NCBI GenBank assembly: GCA_034440575.1
Contig: JAOTOL010000975.1
Coordinates: 124,001-188,000, forward strand
DNA length: 64,000 nt
Direction of reading: 5' to 3'
From: Imbricaverruca yamaguchii
Lineage: Eukaryota; Arthropoda; Thecostraca; Neoverrucidae
Numbering within the stretch: the stretch's first letter is position 1; each line of letters starts with the position of its first letter. A program made the position numbers and the translations under genes. A model generated the notes under the pieces. The model was not told where the DNA came from. It did not search any database and worked only from the letters and a program-made list of their open reading frames with translations. Positions 21,975 through 33,900 of the stretch are shown piece by piece.

Positions 21975-24900
21975 CTGCAGACAGCACCGACACCAGAGCC
22001 GTCAGTTTAGGGCTGCTGCCGACCAGGCCTGCTGCAAACCAGGCCTGCTGCCGACGTGACGTCACGGCCATCCCATCCCAGCGGTCAGTACAGGGCTGCT
22101 GCCGACGTGACGTCACGGCCGTACCATCCCAGCGGTCAGTACATGGCTGCTGCCGACGTGACGTCACGGCCGTACCATCCCAGCGGTCAGTACAGGGCTG
22201 CTGCCGACGTGACGTCACGGCCGTACCATCCCAGCGGTCAGTACAGGGCTGCTGCCGACGTGACGTCACGGCCGTACCATCCCAGCGGTCAGTACAGGGC
22301 TGCTGCCGACGTGACGTCACGGCCGTACCATCCCAGCGGTCAGTACAGGGCTGCTGCCGACGTGACGTCACGGCCGTACCATCCCAGCGGTCAGTACAGG
22401 GCTGCTGCCGACGTGACGTCACGGCCGTACCATCCCAGCGGTCAGTACAGGGCTGCTGCCGACGTGACGTCACGGCCGTACCATCCCAGCGGTCAGTACA
22501 GGGCTGCTGCCGACGTGACGTCACGGCCGTACCATCCCAGCGGTCAGTACAGGGCTGCTGCCGACGTGACGTCACGGCCGTACCATCCCAGCGGTCAGTA
22601 CAGGGCTGCTGCCGACGTGACGTCACGGCCGTACCATCCCAGCGGTCAGTACAGGGCTGCTGCCGACGTGACGTCACGGCCGTACCATCCCAGCGGTCAG
22701 TACAGGGCTGCTGCCGACGTGACGTCACGGCCGTACCATCCCAGCGGTCAGTACAGGGCTGCTGCCGACGTGACGTCACGGCCGTACCATCCCAGCGGTC
22801 AGTATTGGTTTTGGTTGACAGCGAAACATTGGTAGCGTTTTGCCGCCATCTCGGCATCCACTCGTGGTGCATTAGAGCGGAGCGTCAATCGCCCGAAAAT
22901 CACGATGGCTTTCTCGTAATGCCAGGCGCTGATTGGTGTTGAAGATTCCGGTAGCAAACAGAACGGAATAGACGCATCAGCCACAACCCGCCGCGCAGTC
23001 GGCAAACACTGATCAACGCCAGCCGTCCACTATCTGGGGGAGCTTGTTGATCACACTCAGCCAGGGCGTGGCGTGAAGTCATCGGGCAGCGTGTTCTCCA
23101 GGGCACTGCTCAGTTGATACCTTGTTAACGCTACGAGTGCTTAACAAATATAAAGGAAGTCAGTGCATCTCCAAAGGTGTGCAATTATTCAACTGTTATT
23201 GAGGATATGCAAGTACATGTATGTATACCAACAGACAATTCTGATACACAAGTGAACATGGTCCAATGGAGTCAGATTAGATGTTAGATGGAAGAATAGT
23301 GTACTCGTGGGCAACTGAGGATAGCAAGCACAGCCAAAAGAGACCCAGGCCGGCAGCGTGTGCAGACACATGCGTCGGTATGGATCTCTTTTGGCGTACG
23401 AAACATATACACAGACAGCCGCTGAACCAACGAGGTGGCACATAGGCAACCTCATATCAGACATTTCTTGTTCGCCACCATACATCTGTCCTGCATAAAC
23501 CTCACGTCGTACGTCTGTCTAGCATGCTCTTGACGGCATGCATCTGCCCTGTAAAGTCTTGACAGCCCTAATCTGCGCAGCATCAGTTACAATTTGTTTT
23601 AGCCGAAACGAGTGAAACCAACCACTTATCGACTAATGAATCCACATTCTTTCACCTTGGGCCCTGACGTCGGTTAAATAAATACGAAGAAGTAAATAAT
23701 ATGATAGATCTTGTGTGTTGGGCATGGCTGGTCAGCCATATTTCTAGTCTCCACCCCCCCCCCCCCTAAGGTTTTCCGTGGATGGTGAAAGAAGGGCGCG
23801 AGACAGCGCGCCGAAATTTGCACACCTTTTCCCACATCAATTTGGCATGTTGTGTCAATTTTTTTAAAAGTCAGGTCATCTAGGGTCAACAAGTTAGTCT
23901 AGGTCAAGTGAGGTCACCCGGAAAAATCGTTCAACCAGTCGTCACGCTTTAACGGATAGATATTTCAGTAAAATTTCGGCGTGTGCTGATCTTTAGGGAC
24001 GCAAAAAAACGCACCAGGGGAATTTTATGTTTTCCGTTTTTTATTACTTATTAGTTGTGCATATTTGCTCACTTCAGTTAAGGCGACGAGTAGCCTAGGG
24101 GTAAATCACTCGTCTCACAATCGAAAGGTTGTGGGTTCGAATCTCACCTGTCGCTGCTCTTCGCCCGCGACCAATCTGCGTGAGAGATTGGCAACGCTAC
24201 ATGACTCAACGGTCGATGTGTCGCAAAAACAATAACCAACCAACCAACCAACCACTTAAGTTAAAATCGAAGGTTCTGGCTAAAGTAAGCTGTTTTATTG
24301 GGGGAAGCTGACTTCGAACAACGTTTTTCGGTTCGTTCTACCCATTATAAGAAGGGAAATATAAGAAAACTTGAAAACAAAACCTTGAAATTTAAAAATA
24401 AAAATAAAATTTTGTGACATACGTCTCCCCCATATATATAGTGATGCATCACACATTTTCACGGCATAGTCCTGACATCACTCATCTGTCCGGTATAGTG
24501 ATACATCTCACGTCTGATCGGCATATTTCTGACGCCGCAAGTTTGTTCCATTGTTCTGACATTGCACAGCTAACTTACGCATCATAACGCTAGCATCCTC
24601 ACTCGGCGCATCAAGATATAGGTCTTGGCTCAAACGGATGGCACGGATTACTGAAGAGAGACGAAATATGAGCGTTTGATTCATCTGATCCGGTCTTTGT
24701 TCTCAGTTGGCGACTAATAGGAGCTACCACTCAAAACGTTACCGGAGGTGTTGCCGTCAATAATGACAAAATGTTGCACCACTTTGCGTCGTGCAAATCG
24801 CGTTGTCCGATTTATCAGACTGCCCACACGCCTGCCCACACTCAGCACCACAGCACGCTGCCGTAGTACCGTCATCTGACACCGTCTGCTCACACTCAGC

Positions 24901-27900
24901 ACCACAGCACGCTGCCGTAGTACCGTCATCTGACACCGCCTGCTCACACTCAGCACCATATGGTGCTGCCGTAGTGCCGTCATCTGACACCGCCAGCCCA
25001 CACTCAGCACCACAACACGCTGCCGTAGTACCATCATCTGACACCGTCTGCTCACACTCAGCACCACAACACGCTGCCGTCGTACCGTCATCTGACACCG
25101 TCTGCCCACACTCAGCACCACAACACGCTGCCGTAGTACCATCATCTGACACCGTCTGCTCACACTCAGCACCACAACACGCTGCCGTCGTACCGTCACC
25201 TGACACCGCCTGCCCACACTCAGCACCACAACACGCTGCCGTCGTACCGTCATCTGACACCGTCTGCTCACACTCAGCACCACAACACGCTGCCGTAGTA
25301 CCATCATCTGACACCGTCTGCCCACACTCAGCACCACAACACGCTGCCGTCGTACCGTCATCTGACACCGTCTGCTCACACTCAGCACCACAACACGCTG
25401 CCGTAGTACCGTCATCTGACACCGCCTGCCCACACTCAGCACCACAACACGCTGCCGTAGTGCCGTCATCTGACACCGTCTGCTCACACTCAGCACCACA
25501 ACACGCTGCCGTCGTACCGTCATCTGACACCGTCTGCTCACACTCAGCACCACAACACGCTGCCGTCGTACCGTCATCTGACACCGTCTGCTCACACTCA
25601 GCACCATAACACGCTGCCGTAGTACCGTCATCTGACACCGTCTGCTCACACTCAGCACCACAACACCCTGCCGTCGTACCGTCATCTGACACCGTCTGCC
25701 CACACTCAGCACCACAACACGCTGCCGTCGTACCGTCATCTGACACCGTCTGCTCACACTCAGCACCATATGGTGCTGCCGTAGTGCCGTCATCTGACAC
25801 CGTCTGCCCACACTCAGCACCACAGCACGCTGCCGTCGTATCATCATCTGACACCGTCTGCCCACACTCAGCACCACGACACGCTGCCGTAGTACCGTCA
25901 TCTGACACCGCCTGCCCACACTCAGCACCACAACACGCTGCCGTAGTACCATCATCTGACACCGTCTGCTCACACTCAGCACCATAACACGCTGCCGTCG
26001 TACCATCATCTGACACCGCCTGCCCACACTCAGCACCACAACACGCTGCCGTAGTGCCGTCACCTGGCGCCGCCAGCCCACACTCAGCACCACAACACGC
26101 TGCCGTCGTACCGTCATCTGACACCGCCAGCCCACACTCAGCACCACAACACGCTGCCGTAGTACCGTCATCTGACACCGTCTGCCCACACTCAGCACCA
26201 CAACACGCTGCCGTAGTGCCGTCATCTGACACCGTCTGCCCACACTCAGCACCACAACACGCTGCCGTAGTACCGTCATCTGACACCGCCTGCCCACACT
26301 CAGCACCACAACACGCTGCCGTAGTACCGTCATCTGACACCGCCTGCCCACACTCAGCACCACAACACGCTGCCGTAGTGCCGTCATCTGACACCGTCTG
26401 CCCACACTCAGCACCACAACACGCTGCCGTCGTACCGTCATCTGACACCGTCTGCTCACACTCAGCACCACAACACGCTGCCGTCGTACCGTCATCTGAC
26501 ACCGCCTGCTCACACTCAGCACCATAACACGCTGCCGTCGTACCATCATCTGACACCGTCTGCTCACACTCAGCACCACGACACGCTGCCGTAGTACCGT
26601 CACCTGACACCGCCTGCCCACACTCAGCACCACAGCACGCTGCCGTCGTACCGTCACCTGACACCGTCTGCTCACACTCAGCACCACAACACGCTGCCGT
26701 CGTACCGTCATCTGACACCGTCTGCTCACACTCAGCACCATAACACGCTGCCGTAGTACCATCATCTGACACCGTCTGCTCACACTCAGCACCATAACAC
26801 CCTGCCGTCGTACCGTCATCTGACACCGCCTGCCCACACTCAGCACCACAACACGCTGCCGTCGTACCGTCATCTGACACCGTCTGCTCACACTCAGCAC
26901 CACGACACGCTGCCGTAGTACCGTCACCTGACACCGCCTGCCCACACTCAGCACCACAGCACGCTGCCGTCGTACCGTCACCTGACACCGTCTGCTCACA
27001 CTCAGCACCACAACACGCTGCCGTCGTACCGTCATCTGACACCGTCTGCTCACACTCAGCACCATAACACGCTGCCGTAGTACCATCATCTGACACCGTC
27101 TGCTCACACTCAGCACCATAACACCCTGCCGTCGTACCGTCATCTGACACCGCCTGCCCACACTCAGCACCACAACACGCTGCCGTCGTACCGTCATCTG
27201 ACACCGCCTGCTCACACTCAGCACCACAACACGCTGCCGTCGTACCGTCATCTGACACCGTCTGCTCACACTCAGCACCATAACACGCTGCCGTAGTACC
27301 ATCATCTGACACCGTCTGCTCACACTCAGCACCACAACACGCTGCCGTCGTACCGTCACCTGACACCGCCTGCCCACACTCAGCGCCACAACACGCTGCC
27401 GTCGTACCGTCACCTGACACCGCCTGCCCACACTCAGCACCACAACACGCTGCCGTAGTGCCGTCACCTGGCGCCGCCAGCCCACACTCAGCACCACAAC
27501 ACGCTGCCGTAGTACCATCATCTGACACCGCCTGCTCACACTCAGCACCATAACACGCTGCCGTCGTACCATCATCTGACACCGTCTGCTCACACTCAGC
27601 ACCACGACACGCTGCCGTAGTACCGTCACCTGACACCGTCTGCTCACACTCAGCACCACAACACGCTGCCGTCGTACCGTCATCTGACACCGTCTGCTCA
27701 CACTCAGCACCACAACACGCTGCCGTCGTACCGTCATCTGACACCGTCTGCTCACACTCAGCACCATAACACGCTGCCGTAGTACCATCATCTGACACCG
27801 TCTGCCCACACTCAGCACCACAACACGCTGCCGTCGTACCGTCATCTGACACCGTCTGCTCACACTCAGCACCACAACACGCTGCCGTAGTACCGTCATC

Positions 27901-30900
27901 TGACACCGTCTGCTCACACTCAGCACCACAACACGCTGCCGTCGTACCGTCATCTGACACCGCCTGCTCACACTCAGCACCATATGGTGCTGCCAGCGCC
28001 CACGACCGATACGTCTATCTGTTGCCCGGAATCAGGTCTGCGGCGGCCAACCAATTCCGGCCGGTCGGACGGCCGTTATCGCCACCACGTGTCGAGAGTA
28101 CGTGTCGACTTCAGCTCCGAGAGCCGCCACCGACTGTGGGCAGAGGGCCGGCCGAGCCGATGGTCTCGTCGGGCGCTAATTAACGTCTGGGCGACAGCGG
28201 TATGACTCAGTCTCGCCGCGCAGGCTGAACGACGCCGTAAGCCGCGGTCTGAACCGACTTTGAGTCCCGTGGCTCGGCACTATCGAAAGCCCACAGAAAG
28301 AAGATTAATGTCCAGGATACACTAGCTGTTATCATTCCAAAGCAACACACGCCACAAACTAGGAATTTACGTCGCGATATCAACTCCATAAATTACACCC
28401 ACATAGATGGTCTTCACCCCAAGCGTCCGGTGAAATCGGTATGCTAGACTCAGCACCTCCGTTTGTATTATAAAGTGCAAGGATCGGACAGGACAGCAAT
28501 CTAGTGCGCACTATCAGTTCATATAAAAGCTACCTTCCAACAGCTCAAGACAATCTGCAACATCAGGAAAATTACAAATTGCTTTTGAAATATAAAAATG
28601 GTAATTTTGGTTTGCCATAGACATGCGACATCAAAGTGGGAGAGAGGAAGTATCTCCCTCCCATCACTAACTATGGCATCATTACACGCGGCGTGAACTG
28701 CTGGTTTGACCGTTAATTGAAACGTTCAAACGTTCAAAAATCACAAGTCAACACAGGAATTTTGAGTGAACGAATCCATAAAAATAAAGGGATGTTTAAC
28801 TGCAAAGTAGTGCAGTATCTGACAGTGTCCACTAACATTGCGCTCAGGTTATGGGAGGACAACCAGTCGAGTTGGCGTGCATCACAAAAAGCCTTCCGAG
28901 TCTTGGAGAGTTACGCTAATAGGTGATTGGCGTTCGACAAAACAGAACCATGTATGAGTGTCGTTAAATGAGCACGGCGCAAGGATAAAGCTGCCAGCTC
29001 TTCGTACTTAGAAGTAATTAAGCAATTAAAAGCGTGACGGTCGGGTCAGGCCCGGTAATGCAACTCTTACCGTCACGCTGATCCACTACACGCGAATACA
29101 ACTTCGCTCGGGATCGCTGCGCTAGTCATCACTTGTAAAAAATATTTGCATGCCGTGCTGTCAACTGTAATTTTTTATTCCGCCCGTTACAGAATCCAAA
29201 TGCAATGCACGGTTTGACCATTGCCACTCAATGAAGCCTCATATAACACTTAATCACGCGTCATACCACTAGGGACAACAAAGAAGACCGGAGAACCACT
29301 GCGGTGCTCGCGTGACTACTAAAGGCGGCCACTTGAAGCTGAACTTGAAAAAAACGGCTGGGTGGAAGTAACACTCGCGACAGTCCATCATCACCCTGAG
29401 ACAATGAGGTGTTCGATTGGGTAATGTATCTTGATCAACAGGCATATCACCCTTCCCCTCCTTAGGGGAGTGGGATATGTCTGTTGACCAAGATGCCTCA
29501 CCCAATCGGATACCTCATCGGCTAAGGGTGATGGATTTAATGGGAATGTTTGACATGCTTGAGCTTTTACTTCGACATGACGACACAGTACTGGTTAAAA
29601 AAATGGTTCCGAGCCGGTGCGAGCATGAGATATGTGGAGAGCTGATCGATGCCGTTTGGCGCGATACCGGAAACAACGCCAGTAGCGACAACGTAGCACC
29701 GACAATTATTGCGCTGCTTGCGCAGCTTTACTCTGCCTATTAGCCTCAGCTAGCCTTACAGACAAAAATATAGTTGGACGACTACGGAAAATATGGTTCT
29801 ATTTATACTTCTAACTAATTTCAAATATGTGCATTATCATCGGCGGTGGCACCAGCCTGTCTTCTCAAACTGGGTTTCGTCATCTTAACTGATGTCGCTG
29901 CTCTTGCGATTCCTCACGAGCAGCGACAACACAAGATGATATATCATGCTTGCGCCTCCCCAAAATGCATTGTTCCTAGACCACTGGTGATTGGCTGTTC
30001 ACGCGTTGCAATAAGTTGTAACCACGGCGTGAGAAGAACTTAGAATATCGCAAGATACTTAGTCAGGAGGCTGCCCAGCCTCTCCTCTGCTCAAGGTGTC
30101 GTGGAACTGGCCAGTGAATATTGCATCTGATCTGTCGGAGGGAAGCAGTGGCCTACTGCAGATAGTTCACCTGTTCGGGCATATCACCTGGTGGCGGTAT
30201 CACGGAAACTATTTTCATATTTTACTGACCGTGGCCTGTACGGAACAGACAACACGCAAGTCCACCCGTGGCAACGAACAGCTCGGCTGGCCGGCAACAG
30301 CACGCCGGTGACCGGCGGCGTGACCAAGCCTCAACGCTACCGGCCAGGAATGGTGGCGCTGCGCGAGGTTTGGCGGCACCAAAAGAGCGCCGAGCTGATA
30401 GTCCCCAAGCTGCCGCCCCAGCGCCTGGTGCAGCAGATCGCGCGGGATTTCAAAACTTGGGTCGCTCACCTGCTCTGGCGTAATATACATCTCCTTGAGA
30501 CTTTTCGCCTGCTTTGGAGTGATATATATCCACTTCGGACCCCTCATCTACCATGGCGAGATATACACCTACTTGGCACCACTCACCTGCTCTGGAGTGA
30601 TATAAACCTACCTGGGATATCTCACCTACTCTAGCGTAAAATACATCTACTTGGGACCCTTCGCCTGCGATTGCGTAATTTACATCTACTCGGGACGCCT
30701 CGCCTGTCATGGCGTGACATCCACTTACGTGGGCCCGCTCACCTGCTCCGGCGTGATATACATCTACCCGGGACAGCTCACTAGCTCTGGAGTGATACCC
30801 ACCTACTCGGGACCGCTCACCTGGTCTGGCGTGATGTCGTGGATCCGGTCGGCGCCGATGCAGCGGATCGGACCGAGCGCCGCCTCGCGACACAGGTTGG

Positions 30901-33900
30901 CCACGTCGGCGCCCGAGTAGCCGCCCGTGCGCGCCGCTACGTCGTCCAGCTCGGCCTCGGACAGCTTGTGCCGGTGGGTGCTCAGCAGCCGCGCCACGAT
31001 CTGGCGACGCGCCGAGCCGTCCGGCAGCGGCACGTACAGTCGCTTCACCAGGCGGCGGCGCGCCGCCTCGTCCAGCTCCTGCGGTCGGTTGGTGGCGCCG
31101 ACCACCAGCAGCCGGTCATCGCTGCTGGTGCCGGCGCCGTCCTGGGGAGATAGTCAGACGGTCCTCAGCCTGGGGAGATAGTCAGACGGTCCTCACAGCT
31201 GGTGCCGGCGCCGTCCTGGGGAGATAGTCAGACGGCCCTCAGCCTGGGGAGATAGTCAGACGGTCCTCACAGCTGGTGCCGGCGCCGTCCTGGGGAGATA
31301 GTCAGACGGTCCTCAGCCTGGGGAGATAGTCAGACGGTCCTCACAGCTGGTGCCGGCGCCGTCCTGGGGAGATAGTCAGACGGTCCTCAGCCTGGGGAGA
31401 TAGTCAGACGGTCCTCACTCTGGGGAGATAGTCAGACGGTCCTCACCCTGGGGAGATAGTCAGACGGTCCTCACTCTGGGGAGATAGTCAGACGGTCCTC
31501 ACCCTGGGGAGATAGTCAGACGGTCCTCACAGCTGGTGCCGGCGCCGTCCTGGGGAGATAGTCAGACGGCCCTCAGCCTGGGGAGATAGTCAGACGGTCC
31601 TCACAGCTGGTGCCGGCGCCGTCCTGGGGAGATAGTCAGACGGTCCTCAGCCTGGGGAGATAGTCAGACGGTCCTCACAGCTGGTGCCGGCGCCGTCCTG
31701 GGGAGATAGTCAGACGGTCCTCAGCCTGGGGAGATAGTCAGACGGTCCTCACTCTGGGGAGATAGTCAGACGGCCCTCACCCTGGGGAGATAGTCAGACG
31801 GTCCTCACTCTGGGGAGATAGTCAGACGGTCCTCACAGCTGGTGCCGGCGCCGTCCTGGGGAGATAGTCAGACGGCCCTCAGCCTGGGGAGATAGTCAGA
31901 CGGTCCTCACAGCTGGTGCCGGCGCCGTCCTGTGAAGATAGTCAGACGGTCCTCACTCTGGGGAGATAGTCAGACGGTCCTCACCCTGGGGAGATAGTCA
32001 GACGGTCCTCACTCTGGGGAGATAGTCAGACGGTCCTCACCCTGGGGAGATAGTCAGACGGTCCTCACAGCTGGTGCCGGCGCCGTCCTGTGAAGATAGT
32101 CAGACGGTCCTCACTCTGGGGAGATAGTCAGACGGTCCTCACAGCTGGTGCCGGCGCCGTCCTGTGAAGATAGTCAGACGGTCCTCACTCTGGGGAGATA
32201 GTCAGACGGTCCTCACAGCTGGTGCCGGCGCCGTCCTGGGGAGATAGTCAGACGGTCCTCAGCCTGGGGAGATAGTCAGACGGTCCTCACCCTGGGGAGA
32301 TAGTCAGACGGTCCTCACAGCTGGTGCCGGCGCCGTCCTGGGGAGATAGTCAGACGGTCCTCACTCTGGGGAGATAGTCAGACGGTCCTCACGGCTGGTG
32401 CCTGCGCCGTCCTGGGGAGATAGTCAGACGGTCTTCACGGCTGGTGCCGGTGCCGCCCTGGGGAGATAGACGCTACCAAGTAGGTGCATACATGACATGC
32501 ACTATCAGCTACCATACATATCAGACATAACCCTCGCCCTTAATCTCAAGGGATTTTCACGAGGGGAGCTCCGTCGCCATCCCGTCTCCTCTGCAACGTA
32601 CAACACCCGTCATTTTCCAACATGCGAAGCATATTAATCAACAACATAAAGTAACAAGCTAAGTTGACACCAACGCAAAGCAGGAATGCAATGGCGCTAA
32701 CAGCCCCTATATCACCTTCATGCGATTAGCAGTAAGCTTCGGAATGACATGTGATGGTGGGCTTTGCGGGGTAATTTCCTGGTGGAAAATACTTTAATTT
32801 AAGCACATATGCAACATTACGGAGTTAAGAAGTTAGGGTACGGAGTCATGCTTGGATGGTACATGCTTGGATTACTGTCATTGTCACAATTGATGTCATA
32901 GCTTCATTGTTAGCATCGCACATGGTGACAAAATCCAGATATACATCCTGAATACCAACGGGGCCAGCTGAACTTAGATGATGCTAGGCTACATTAGGTT
33001 TGTTCAAATAGAGCTAGGTTAACTTAGGTTAAAACACATTATATCAGGTCAAGGAACGCTGCGCTAGACCCTACTAAGCTAAGTCGAGTCAGGGGAGGTT
33101 CGAATATGTTAAGGTAGGCGAGGCTATCACGAGCTAAGTTCAGACTAGCGGCCACCCCCTCCCCCCTTAAGCACTGCAGGGCGACCGAATGATCTCGACT
33201 AACATCCATTGATCTAAATTAAACTAACCTAGGATACGTATTTTGTGGCATGGAAATGCATTACCCAGACTGTGGGTTCCTTCTGCTATATTTGGTTCTG
33301 ATTGAAAGGATGGAAGGGAGGAAATGGGAGACCCGCCACTCACACCAAGACATGCAATTATCGGAGGAATATTGGAGCATACGCTGATGTTTGTCTCACT
33401 ACACTTTGCCTCCTAACGTTCGTCCCGTTGTCCTCACCCCACCCACACAAACACAAATTCCCGTTCCAGACATTTCCCTCAATCCCCACCCAACACATGC
33501 ATACATGCACACACACAATCCATGCATGCATGGGTCAGAAGTCGGGAATTCGCCGCCGGTAAGGCGACACTTTCCCCGGTGGAAAAACGACACCCCAAAC
33601 ATAGCCCTTCGCTGAACAAAACCGAAAGTTTGCGGTCCCAGTGTCGCTGAATGTTGCACTCCGAGCCTGGAGGCGCGTGGATTGTGCTCGCCTCACCCAA
33701 CCAGCCAGCCATCTCCCCATGCTTTACACCGATACACGCCCATCACCAGAGCTCTAATCTCTCGCCCGACCCCCTGTCAGTCGGGACAACACTCACCAGC
33801 TGGACGAGGAACTCGGTCTTGATGCGGCGCGAACTCTCGTGCTCCGACTCGGACCGCTGGGAGAGCAGTGAGTCCACCTCGTCAATGAACACCACTGCCG

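Noticed and set aside
22056..22835. Open frames of 259 and 352 codons (both strands)
   Set aside because: Product of the 51-bp minisatellite, whose period is divisible by three and which lacks stops.
24083..24155. Functional tRNA gene
   Set aside because: Boxes A and B are good, but the anticodon stem pairs poorly and the unit continues into a SINE body with an AACC tail and an 11-bp duplication.
24714..27983. Open frames of 1,089 and 1,067 codons
   Set aside because: They are translations of the 54-bp satellite inside a FIGNL1 intron; several frames on both strands are open for the same reason.
30450..30893. 147-codon minus frame with a 13-residue repeat
   Set aside because: Out-of-frame reading of the FIGNL1 exon end plus the 39-bp donor array.
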